Origin: Voacanga thouarsii
Lineage: Eukaryota; Streptophyta; Magnoliopsida; Gentianales; Apocynaceae
Length of the DNA: 64,000 bases
Reading direction: 5' to 3'
Assembly: GCA_026120185.1 (NCBI GenBank)
Contig: JANUWF010001942.1
Span: forward strand, 3,038,001-3,102,000
Shown here: positions 46,851 through 57,600 of the stretch, in pieces
Position numbering within the stretch: the first letter of the stretch is position 1
How the letters are laid out: the number at the start of each line of letters is the position of its first letter
Position numbers and translations under genes: made by a program
Notes under the pieces: model-generated
Databases searched by the model: none
Seen by the model: only the letters and a program-made list of their open reading frames with translations
Told to the model about the DNA's origin: nothing

Positions 46851-48242
46851 TCGCGGACACTGGCACTTCTACTCTTGTTATGTTTATGATTAAGATAACT
46901 ACTACCTTTAGAAATGAGATATGAGTATTAGGTACCGGATGTGGATCTTATTTGTGCAATAACTTGCTGGGACTAAAGGGCAGTAGAAGGCTAGAGAAAG
47001 GAGATATGAACCTGCGTACTACAAATGGAGTAAAGGTTGCTGCACTTGCAATGGGCACATATGAGCTTAACCTACCTTCGGGATTAGTTTTAGAACTATA
47101 AAATTATTATTTTATACAGTTTTAATGAAAAAAATTATCTCTGTTGCATACTTAGACTTGTACAAATTTCATTTGATATTTAAGAATAAATGTTGTTCTT
47201 TTTCATTGAATGATATTCATTATAATTCCGCCACTTTGGTTAATGGTTTATACGTTCTAGACATGGATAATCTCATCCTCAATATAAACAATAAGAAACT
47301 AAAGATTGATAACCCAAACACCTCTTACTTATGGCATTATCGTCTAGGTCATATAAACGAGAATCGTGTTTCTATGTTACATAGGCTTGGTGATTTAGGG
47401 TTATTTGATTATGAATCATATGGCACTTGTAAGTCTTGTTTACTAGATAAAATAGCTAAAACTCCTTTTCTAGAAAAGGAGAAAGGCTAAAGAGTTATTA
47501 GAACTCATACATTCTGATGTTTGTGGCCTAATGTCTATCTAAGCAAGAGGATGTTATAACTATCTCATAAATTTTTCGATGATTACTCATGATACGGGTT
47601 TTTGTATTTAATGAAATACAAATCTAAAGCTTTTAAAAAGTAAGACTTTAAGAATGAAGTATAAAAATAACTTGGCAAAAGTACTAGGACTCTGAGATCA
47701 GATCGAGAAGGTGAATACTTAAGCTAAGAGTTTTAGGGTTATCTTAGAGATAATGAGATATTATCTCAATAGATTCTATCACATACACCTCAATATAACG
47801 GTGTATCTGAGAGAGGGAATCGAACCCTTCTAGATATAGTACGGGCCATGATGACTTTTGCAGACTTGCAAAATCAATTTTGGAGCTACGCACTAGAGAC
47901 TTCCTTTTATATTCTAAATAGTGTTCCATAAAAAATGGTGGATATTACCCCATTTGAGATGTTCTTTGGCAAGAAACCAAAGTTATCTCACTTGAGAATA
48001 TGGGGTTGCCCTACCTTTGTCAAAAGGCCACAATAAAAAAACTTGAGAGTAAGTTCGACAAGTGTTTGTTTGTGAGATATCCGAAAGAATCTTTCGAGTA
48101 TTACTTCTATCTCCCATCCGAAAACAAAGTGTTTGTTTCAAATCATGTTGTCTTCTTAGAGAAGGAGAACATGCTCAAAGTGGGTAGTGGGAGTAAAATT
48201 GAACTTAGTGAAGTTCAAAAAGAACAAACAAAGAATGATTAA
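46851..48242 (+). pseudogene. Cop-7 protease and integrase (broken)
   Basis: The protease region reads VLGTGCGSYLCNNL near 46925-46970: the catalytic Asp of the usual DTG triad is Gly. Pre-integrase (47125-47490) has YLWHYRLGHINENRV. Integrase shows HSDVCG near 47514, LRSDREGEYLS near 47694 and SERGNRTLLD near 47808. Stops fall between them (for example near 47540, 47720 and 47770). The linker to RT extends to about 48300. Confidence 0.83.
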
Positions 48243-48305
48243 TCGTCTGATCCCACATTTATTGAGAGAATAGATGAACCTTCTACTATACAAGATCCTC
48301 GTAGG

Positions 48306-49955
48306 TTGAGTAGGATAAGTATAGCACCTGAGAAATATGGATTTCTCATTAGTGACCACAATGACGTATTGCTCATAGATGAAGATGAGCCTACTACCTA
48401 TGAGAAAGTTCTGAACAGTTCAGAATATGACAAATGGCTTGAGGCCATAAAGTCAAAGATGGATTCTATGTACGACAACCAAGTATGGACTTTGGTTGAT
48501 CTACCCAAAGGAATCAAACCTATTGGGTGCAAATAGATTTTTAAGAAGAAAACGAACATGGATGGTAATGAAGTTACCTATAAAGCACGAATAGTGGTTA
48601 AGGGTTGTCATCAACAACATGGTATTGACTATGACAAAACCTTCTCGCCAGTAGCCATGCTAAAATTCATCAGGATAATCTTAGCTATTGCCGCTCATCA
48701 TGATTATGAGGTCTGGCAAATGGATGTGAAAACAGCTTTCCTAAATGGAAATTTGACTGAAGAAGTGTATGTAAGAAAACCTGAGGGTTTCATATCCAAT
48801 AATAGCATAAAAGTGTGCAAGCTGCAAAGGTCCATTTATGCACTTAAGCAAGCTTCTAGGAGTTGGAATATCCGTTTTGATGAAATAATCAAAGAGTTTG
48901 GTTTCATTCAAAACAAGGATGAGCCCTGTGTGTAAAAGAAGATTAGTGGGAACGCAATCGTTTTCTTATTACTATATGTAGATAGCATATTGCAAATAGA
49001 AAATGATGTACCTGTCCTTTAATCAGTTAAAGTTTGGTTGTCCAAGAAATTCTCCATGAAAGTCCTTAGAGAAGTAATTTACATTCTTGGAATAAGGATC
49101 TATAGAGATAGGTAAAAAATGTTGCAAGGTCATTCACAGTCTACATACATAGACAAAGTGTTAAAGAGGTTTAGAATGGATCAAACCAAAAAGGGATTCT
49201 TACCTATGTCCCATGGGATAATCCTTTCAAAATCGATGTCTCCCAAGACACAAATTGAAAGGGATCCCATGAGTAAGATTCCATATGCTTCGGAAGTTGG
49301 ATCTATCATGTATGTTATGATATAAACGAGGGCCGATGTATCCTGTGCTCTCAGTGTGACGAGCAGATACCAATCTGACCTTAGTGAAGATCACTGGGCA
49401 ACTGTAAAGAATATTCTTAAGTATTTGTGAAGGACTAATGATGTGTTCTTGGTTTATGGAGAAGGTGATTTGAAAGTAAAAGGGTATACTGGTACCAGTT
49501 TTCAATCTGATAAAGATGATTTCAATTCATAATCTGACTATGTGTTTATGTTGTGTAGAGGGGCAATAATTTGGAAGAGTTCCAAACAAGTGGTTATTGC
49601 TAATTCTTTGACAGAAGTGAGTACATAGCCGCTTCTGAAGTTGCTAAGGAAGCCGTTTGGATTAAGAAATTCATGACGGACTAGGTGTGGTCCCCAGCAT
49701 TGATGGTTCAATATCTTTGTATTGGGATAACAACGGAGCTATTGCACAAATTAAGGAGTCACGGTCTCACCAACGATCCAAACACATACTACGATGCTAT
49801 CACCTGATCCGGGAGATCATAGATAGGAATGATATAAAGACAGAGAGAGTTCCCATGAATAAGAACATAGCTGACCCACTTACAAAATCACTCTCTCAGA
49901 AGAAACATGATAGGCATGTTGAGTCATTCGGTATTAAATACATGAATGATTAGCT
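48306..49955 (+). pseudogene. Cop-7 RT and RNase H (broken, YVDS active site)
   Basis: RT has YKARIVVKGCHQQHGIDYD near 48579 and QMDVKTAFLNGNLTEEVYV near 48715, with an open frame to 48935. The catalytic motif near 48978 reads LLYVDSILQI, with Ser in place of the second Asp. Cop-4 has YVDD. RNase H includes SDKDDFNS near 49508, SLYWDNNGAIAQIKESRSHQRSKHI near 49714 and ADPLTKSLSQKKHD near 49868. Several stops and a frameshift near 49613 occur. It ends at the stop near 49953. Confidence 0.86.
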
Positions 49956-49973
49956 CTAATGCAAGTAGGGGTT

Positions 49974-51714
49974 TGTTAGTATTGTGCCTTAGAGGCAATC
50001 ACTTATACTGTGTGTATGACACATTTGTTTTTTAATACAAGGCATTAATTATCTTTCAGTTTGCTTTCTTTACTTTCATGTAAAATAACTGTTAGATAAA
50101 ATCCCAAGTACAACATTATGTTAAGGAAATCATGATAGAAATCATAATGTGAGATTTTGACTACACTGTACAGTGTTAGTACTTGAATAATCCCTAGTCA
50201 TAGTATTAATGAGATAGGACTTCATTAATGCGTTAAGACTAGCATGTGTTAACCTTCCTGATTTGATCAGGCAGAGGTTCGCACGTCTGTGAGTATTGCG
50301 ATAATCAAAGTTGACACGTGGATACTTGTTAATAGAACAAGTTCATTAGATGACCTAGCTATTAAATAATCATATGGATAACTATTTAGTACCAGTGATA
50401 GAATCTCGCTATAGCAAACGTGTAAGTTTTCTTAGATTTGAGATATTCAAAGTACTTTATTTCATGAGCATTGTACTTTGATTCAAATCTCTGAAGCTAG
50501 ATCGAGGGTCGCCTATGGGATAAATATTGGGTACAATGTGAGGTAAACAAAGGAGTTGAGAGGGTTAATAAATGATTCACCACTCCTAATAGTAGGGGTG
50601 AATATCTCATGACTACTTATTTGAATTATTACCCGTGAAATCCTTGGCCAAGGTGATTGTGTATTGGAAACAGTTTCAATTGATACACATGTAGAGTGGT
50701 GAATTTCTGGTACAAGTACTATTATATTCGGGCCAAAATTAATTTATGTTCTGGATAGATTTGGCACTAATTTTGTACTCCAAATCGAATGAGATATTGT
50801 ATGGTGAAATGAATTTACTGCGTTGTAGTTTGTTATCAAAAGGGTTCATGTCAAGCCACTTAACTTCCTGGACTCTTAGGCGGTCTTGATGTGTTGCTAG
50901 ATACCGCTCATGATCTAGTTAATATGGATTTATTAATTAAAGATTTAATAAATCAATCCTTATTAAAATTAATAAGTTAATTCTAAAATTATTAAGGATT
51001 ATTAATCCTAAAGATGTTTAGATTAATTCATATTTTGCTACTAATAGATTGGGAAACCTAATAGATCACACGCAATAGAGAATTGAGAGCTCATGTTATT
51101 ATTTAATAACATTACTGGGTTGATTGTGAAAAGAAGACATTGTTGTGGTTAAATTATAATTAGTTATAATTGGTGGACAACATTGTAATTAACAAAAATT
51201 ATATTAACAATTGGTAATTAAGAATACGTGATTGCTATGGATTCTGATGACTGCAATAACGAAGGAAAAATATATTTATATATATGATATGTATATAGAC
51301 TTCGGGTGTGAAGGATTTTTGGAAATTTCACAGGCTTTTTCCCTTTGGAAACAGAGAGTTCGTTTCCTGAAAAACATCATCTTCTCAACAAAATATACCC
51401 TAGCTGCCAAGTGTTTTTGCTAGCAAAAAAAATCCCAGCGTGTTCTTGAGCACAATTCTTGTGTGGATTTTTATTAGAGAAATCTCTGACCTTAAGATTT
51501 AGTGACTTGGAAGGAACAAAGGAGAAGACGTGCTTGGAGTCTTCTGGATCGTGCCACAAATAAAGAAGGAAAATTTTTCAATCATAGAGGCTTTCACGTG
51601 AGGTAATATCTTCACTCGTTTCAAATCCTTTTACGCATAAATGAGATCCTCGGTGGGAATTCTTGATTTTGTTTCACTGCTCAATTTGTATTTACATGAC
51701 TAGGATTCCTAACA
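49974..51714 (+). repeat. Cop-7 3' LTR (beta family)
   Basis: It starts TGTTAGTATTGTGCC and ends GGATTCCTAACA, about 1.74 kb. It carries the perfect palindrome ATGTTATTATTTAATAACAT at 51093-51112. It is the same type as 24517-26272. Confidence 0.9.
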
Positions 51715-52873
51715 AAAACTTCTGCATTTCTACTAATAGTAATACCATAATGGAAAGAAACAGAATAGCTATGATTTATTAATTTTGCAACCGAAATAAA
51801 ATTCTATCTAAAACCTGGTACAATGAAGATATCTTTCAATATTCTATTACAATCAAATCTAAATTCCAACTCTCCCACCGCTTGGGCCCACACTTATGCT
51901 CCATTTCCCGCTCATAGTCTATTTTTGGCCCTTCCGAAGTCTTCTTTTCTTCCTAAACCCTTACAAAGAGTTTTAGATATGATTAGTAGCTCCAGAATTA
52001 ACAATCCAAGTTGAAGTTGATCCAACCATAGATACAGTCTCTAGATAGTAAACATTACCGTGAGGTTTTTCTTGGCGTGAAAATTTGGACACTCATTTTT
52101 CCAGTGTCCATTCTTTCCATATTTGAAACACTTACCTTTGGGTTTGTCTTGTGTTGGGACTTGGGATGGGCCACTATATTTCCTTTCTTCTTCTTGAACT
52201 TTCTAGGCCTGAGCCCAGTTCTTGAAGAAGAAGTTTTTGCTTTCATAGCCTTTGACTGTGGCTTCATGACTTTCTCTATCACCTAGAGCTCTTTTATTAA
52301 CTCCGTTAAACTCATATTTAACTTGTCCATATTGTAATTTAACTTGAATTTAGTAAAAAAAACTAGGTAGAAAATCCAGAACTATATCAACTTGGCAATC
52401 GGGGTAAATCACAGCCCCTAAGACTTTTGCTTCCTCGAAAGCAGCAATCATAGTGAGCATATGCTCCCTCAGCCATTTTGGTGTTGATGATCGTTCTAAG
52501 AGCCTCTTACCTTGCGGGCTGGCTCTTATCAATGAATATCATGGCTAATGACGTGCTAATATAATAAGCTATAGCCATGTGCTCGTGTTTAGAATGGAGC
52601 ACATTAGATATGGAGGCTAACATATAGCAATGAGCTATCTCATCGGCCTTCTTCCATGCCTTTTCAGCTCTTACTCTTTCTCGGTGGAACCCTCCTTGAT
52701 AACAAGGCAGGTTTTATATACTCCTTGATAACAAGGCAGTATAGGATATCCTTATACTCCTCTGCAGTGAGTATTATATCCAGGTTCGTTTTCTAATCAA
52801 CAAAGTTTGGTCTCGTTAACTTATTCTCACGGAGAATAACTGCCAAATGACTGAAAGAACCTCCACCAACCAT
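51715..52873 (-). pseudogene. Cop-8 gag, zinc knuckle and protease start
   Basis: Gag starts MVGGGSF at 52873. It passes LLASISNVLHSKHEHMAIAY-type sequence near 52600 and a truncated C-terminal domain, and reaches the basic FKKKKGN stretch near 52180. The knuckle near 52090-52130 reads CFKYGKNGHWKNEC, so one Cys is Tyr. The protease is degraded. Stops are numerous. A short duplication (CTCCTTGATAACAAGGCAG at about 52690-52740) lies near the gag start. Confidence 0.8.
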
Positions 52874-53387
52874 TTTTGAAAATAAAAAATAAAAGAAAAT
52901 TCTCAATTTGTGGAAAAATAAATAATTTGTGTACTTTATCCCTATATTAATGTTGATAATAGTTAACCCTTATACTATTATCTTTAATATGATTAGTTTT
53001 CCTCTTATGAGAACTGACATAACTTCTTGTGAAAATTAATAATTTCCTAAGTTAGGTGTTTTGACCACCACAAATTAACTACCCTTCTAGGTAATAATCC
53101 AGAAGATAACTCTATCGAGAGGATGACCGTTTCTTCTTATTTCCTACGGACAATCCTCATACTATGACCTCCAACGTGGGTTAGCTAATCACAGTACGTG
53201 TCCAGGGCATCAACTATTTCTATCTATTAGGTCTAGATTCTTGTGGTATCCCTATCTTATACGGTTTCACTCCCAGGGTAATGTGAGGGGATCCACGATC
53301 TAGAATGAAGATTGGGATGGAAGCCGTGGGGCCGTTAAAATCCCTCCTACTTAGTCTTATAAAAAATAAGGTATTTTCAAAGAAAAT
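52874..53387 (-). other. Cop-8 leader
   Basis: Homologous, inverted, to 56370-56806 of Cop-9. Non-coding. Confidence 0.75.
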
Positions 53388-55134
53388 TGTTGGGAATATA
53401 CCCTCTTAGACTAGTTTCTGATATAAAAAATTGAATGTTTTAATAAAAGAATTTATTGTCAGAAATCGTTTGTGAATTTATTTTTTTGTGCACAATGTCG
53501 TTTAGAAAAGACACATTGTGTTTAAGTAAGCGGTCCATGTGAATGGAGGTCTTTCATATTAAGGTATATGGATCACGGGTTACTTAACACATAGACATTC
53601 GTTCTTAACCGATTGATGAGAACGGGAATCTCATCATGTCTAGGTTATTATGTTTTGAATTCCAAATGAGGAATGACTTGCCTTTAGCCAGTGAGTAGTC
53701 CACTCACTTCATGACATAAGCGTATTTCAAGTACGTAGAATAGGACCTATAGTAGTAGTTTCTTAAAAGTACTATATGGTAGAAACCTAGACTACTACCG
53801 CTATAGCGCGAACTAGTACTCTACGACTTGAGTATGAGTTGGTGGTCTGACGAAACTGGAAGCGTATACGTTGATATGATATAGTTGAGGTTTTATCGTC
53901 GGGCCAATATACTTGTATGTTGGGTATATGTGACTAGTTAGTTAAGACAGACTTGTACAAGATAGTTTCTATACTATATCGCCTCTTGTGGTTGTCTGAA
54001 TGATCTAATGTCCAGGGCCCTGGGAACACATGACTTGGATGTTTGCTTTAGAATAGCCCCCTTGGAAAGCAGAAACACTCAAGGACATCGTGGATCATTG
54101 GACTAGAGGCCTAAGGATAGTAGATGTCATTTAGAGAGGTGTTAGTACACTTCTTCCTCTCTGAATATACGGCAATGTATAGAGGGGTATTTTAGTTATT
54201 ACACCTATAGGTCGGAGACTTTGCTAATGCAACATTATCCTTGGGGTTAATATTTCCTTATGGTGATATTAGAAAATATTTAAAATGCAAAATACAGCTA
54301 TTTATATAGTAGGGGTATTTTGGTCATTTTAGTAGCCAAGGCGGTGTGTTTTTTTTGTTCTCAGAATAGCCCGTAAGTCCTAATTAATTTTGGGTTGAGG
54401 AATTTGTCTCAGTTAAAAAGGAATATATACTTCAGATGTTATTTGATAACATAGTGGGGTTTATTGCGAGAAAGAGAAGTTGATGGGCCAATTTATAATT
54501 CTGAGAATTTCATGGGTTCCAATTGCAATTGGAGAATTGTTTGGAATTCTCAAATTTGGAATAAGAGACCTTCGTCTCTTGAGGTGAATAAAAAGAAAAC
54601 CTAGTTTTCTTTTCCTAAGCCCTCTCTCTCTCATGACCTTTGGTTCTCTTCTTGATATGCTTAACCAAAGAGCGAAGAATGGGGAACTCTCTCTCTTGTG
54701 ACCTTTAGTTCTCTTGTTCGTTATATAAGCAAAGAATACAAGAGGTTGGAAGGTTGTTGATTTTCTACTCAACCTTTGGTTCACCAAGAAAGTTGAGAAG
54801 ATTCCTCCTCTTGAGATCATTCCACTTCACCCTTTTGTTTCACCAACAAAAAATTAGATAGTGGAATATTTTGACAACTAGAAAGCTTTGGTGTTCATCG
54901 TTCATGCAAACAAGGTGGAGTAGGAGGTTAGCAGGTTTTCAACCGAAAGGTTCACCAAGCAAGCAAGAAGGGGCTGTCCTTGTGGTTCAACCCATTCTTT
55001 CACAACCTAAGAGTTTTAAGGCACCCAGAGGTATGTTTTAAATGCTTCAATTCTACTGCTCTTCATGTTTTTTCTTTGCCTCTGTTTGTTCTCCGTTTCT
55101 GCAACATGCTCCTCTGTTTTCTGTCAAACCAACA
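53388..55134 (+). repeat. Cop-9 5' LTR
   Basis: TGTTGGGAATATACCC to ...GTCAAACCAACA, 1747 bp. It matches the Cop-3 LTR along its length and the Cop-1 LTR only over the first about 1 kb. A TATATACT box-like sequence at 54424-54431 lies just before the hairpin ATGTTATTTGATAACAT (54436-54452), so transcription could start nearby; this is a guess. The long minus-strand ORF 54461-54820 mirrors LTR sequence only. Confidence 0.9.
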
Positions 55135-55135
55135 A

Positions 55136-55151
55136 TTAGTATCGGATCATG
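55136..55151 (+). promoter_or_regulatory. Cop-9 primer-binding site (mutated)
   Basis: TTAGTATCGGATCATG, versus TTGGTATCAGAGCATG in Cop-3. Changes at three positions would weaken priming. Confidence 0.85.
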
Positions 55152-56806
55152 TTGTTTGATTAACTTAGGGAGTATGTTAGCTAATAAAAATGGAGAAGAT
55201 CATTGTTTGGTGCTTAAGCCTATGATCCTTCATTGTTTTGGTATAGGATAGGTGTTTTTGTAAGCTTCATAGTAGAAGCATAGGTTCTCTGTAATTTCCA
55301 TGCTTTCATAGAACTACTGTGTAAACCCAATTTGGAAGGGTATAGGCGATTGTTGGTGTTGATTGATTTCATTGTATTTGGTTTGAAATCGGAGAGCCAT
55401 CGAAGCTATAAGTTGTGAGGAAAAACCAGGGAGCGGGTGCCGAAGAAATTCATAGAAAAAACTGCAGGATCCGGTGTCCAGACCGGAATCGGCGCCGGCT
55501 TGGGGTGATGGAACCAGCGCCGGCTATAGTCTGGAAGTCCATCCGTGCGCTGGTTTTCTCGTGGGTCCTGGCTCTGTGCGGCAGGTGTAGTGGACCACAT
55601 TGCAGATGGGTGCATGATCCAGTGTGGTAGTTGCACTGGACCAAGAAGAAATTTTCTTAGTTTTTCCTTATAATTTTTCTTGCAGTTTTCTTTTGGTTTT
55701 GGGTTCCATACCAGGTGAAGTTAATATTCGAGGAATATATTTGCATGAAAATATTAATAAGGGATTTTAGGATTAAACAAGACAATTAATTAATTAATCT
55801 GTTTAATTCTATTATTTGGGCACTTAGGTTTAAAAATAGAATAGTATGAAAATGTTTACTGTTTTCTAGCATGTTATTTATTTTGAGTACCTATGTGCGC
55901 GTTTTCTCAAAGACTGGAGTCTTTGGGAATATTTTTGACAAAAAAAATATTTTTCTTTTAAAAATTAAATGGTTATTTTAACTTGAACAAAAATTCATCC
56001 TTAGATATTTTCTCAAAGGATTTAATCCTTAACATAGAAAATATATTGGATTTAGATATTTTTGTAAGTTAAAATAGAAAGCCATTTTTTTTTAATTTTA
56101 GCACAAGAAAATTTATTTTCTCAAACAAACTTGAGACCAAAGTCTCTAGAAAGTTGTAATTGAAATTTTTTTGAAATCATTAAGTTTTAACTTAAATAAA
56201 ATTAGTCCATGGAAAAATCTCTCAAAGGATATAAGCCTTGACAAAAAGATTTTAATGGATTAGGATATTTTATTTTTTGAGTTAAGAAAAAACTTAATGG
56301 AAATTTTCAAAAGGATATTTTTCAGAAAACCTTTATTTTAAAAGACTAAGTTAGAGAGGGGTTCCAATAGCCCCACGGCTTCCATCACGATCCTCATTAG
56401 AGATCTGTGGGTCCCCTCGCGTCACCCTGGGAATGAACCCGTATAGGATGGGGATACCACAAAGATCTAGATCTAATAGAAGGATGTAATTAATAACCCG
56501 GGACACATCCTATAATCGGTCAACCCACGTTGTAGGTTATAAGTGCGAGGTATGTCCATAAGAAATAAGAGGAAACGGCCATCCCTCGATGGAGTTAACC
56601 TCTAGATTATTACCTAGTAGGGAAATTAATTTGTAGTGGTTAATATACTTAGCTTGGGGAACTGTTAATCTTCCCAATAAGCTATGTCAGTTTTCCTAAG
56701 AGTCAAATCGATTATTATCAATTTTGGTAATAAGGATAAAGTGCACACATTTATTTTGTTTTCACAAACTAAATCCTTTCTTCTTCTTTTTTTCAATTTT
56801 TTAGAA
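55152..56806 (+). other. Cop-9 leader with palindromes
   Basis: Non-coding. A CGGCGCCGG block lies at 55490-55498, with a related AGCGCCGGCTA at 55516-55526. Hairpin units follow at 55911-55926 (AAAGACTggAGTCTTT), 56016-56030 (AAGGATttaATCCTT), 56133-56146 (GAGACcaaaGTCTC) and a weak one near 56226. Several are preceded by TCTCAAA. The last 430 bp are homologous to the Cop-8 leader. Confidence 0.7.
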
Positions 56807-57600
56807 ATGGTGGGAGGTTCTTTTAGTCCATTGGCCATTATTCTCGGGGAGAATAAGCTATCAGGACTAAACTATGTGGACTGGAAGAGGAACCTGGACA
56901 TAATACTCATAGCCGAGGAGTATAAGTATGTCCTTTACGAAATCTGCCATGTGATCGGGGAAGGTTCCACCGCCGAAGAGCGAGAGGCTAAGAAGGCATG
57001 GAAGAAAGGCTGACGAAATGGCACGCTGCTATATATTAGCCTCTATGTCTAATGTGCTCCAGTCAAAACACGAGCACATGGCTTCTGTGTATGATATTAG
57101 TCAGTCATTGGCCACAATGTTTGCAGATAAGAGCCAGCCCGCAAGGCAGAAAGCTCTTCAAACTATAATCAATACTAAGATGGCTGAGGGAGCATCAATT
57201 AGAGAGCACCTGCTCAAGATGATTGCTGCTTTCAAGGAAGCAAAAATCTTAGGGACTATCATTAACCCCGAAAGCCAAGTGGATATGGTTCTCAAGTCTC
57301 TACTAGGTTCCTTTACTCAGTTCAAGTTGAATTACAATATGAACAAGTTCAACATGAGTTTAACTGAGTTAATGAAGGAACTCCAGATGGCAAAAAAGTC
57401 ATGAAGCCTCAATCAAAGGCCATGATTGCTAAGGCTTCTTCCTTAAGAACTGGACCTAAGCCTAGAAAGTTCAAAAGGAAGAAGGGAAACACAGTGGCCC
57501 AACCCAAGACCCAGCCCAAAGACAAACCAAATTGTAAGTGCTTCAAATGTTCGAAGAAGGGACACTAAAAAAAGGAGTGTCCAGATCTTCAAGCTAAGAA
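56807..57600 (+). pseudogene. Cop-9 gag (alpha family)
   Basis: It starts MVGGSFSPLAIILGENKLSG and continues NYVDWKRNLDIILIAEEY, then frameshifts near 57010. The next frame has YILASMSNVLQSKHEHMAS, KSQPARQKALQTI and NYNMNKFNMSLTELMKELQ. The basic linker is near 57450. The zinc knuckle near 57534-57576 reads CFKCSKKGH then a stop in place of the aromatic residue. One frameshift near 57400 is also needed. Confidence 0.87.

Larger units (their letters stand above)
43481..51714 (+). mobile_element. Cop-7: beta-family copia, nearly complete, 5' LTR truncated
   Basis: The order is: 392 bp of LTR end, PBS, a 2.1 kb leader with palindrome arrays, gag, protease, integrase, RT, RNase H and a full 3' LTR. 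The coding part is about 3.9 kb and heavily mutated. The left edge lies inside the LTR and adjoins Cop-5. The right LTR end adjoins alpha protease sequence of Cop-8. Confidence 0.9.
51715..53387 (-). mobile_element. Cop-8: alpha-family copia 5' part
   Basis: Minus-strand leader (52874-53387), gag and protease (51715-52873). On the left it is cut by the Cop-7 LTR at the same alpha position at which Cop-5 is cut by the Cop-4 LTR. On the right it is cut within its leader by the Cop-9 LTR (left target duplication candidate AAAAT, 53383-53387). Confidence 0.85.

Noticed and set aside
54461..54820. 119-codon minus-strand ORF in the Cop-9 LTR, similar to 21414-21668
   Set aside because: Similarity follows from LTR homology; no domain and the frame is broken in the Cop-3 copy.
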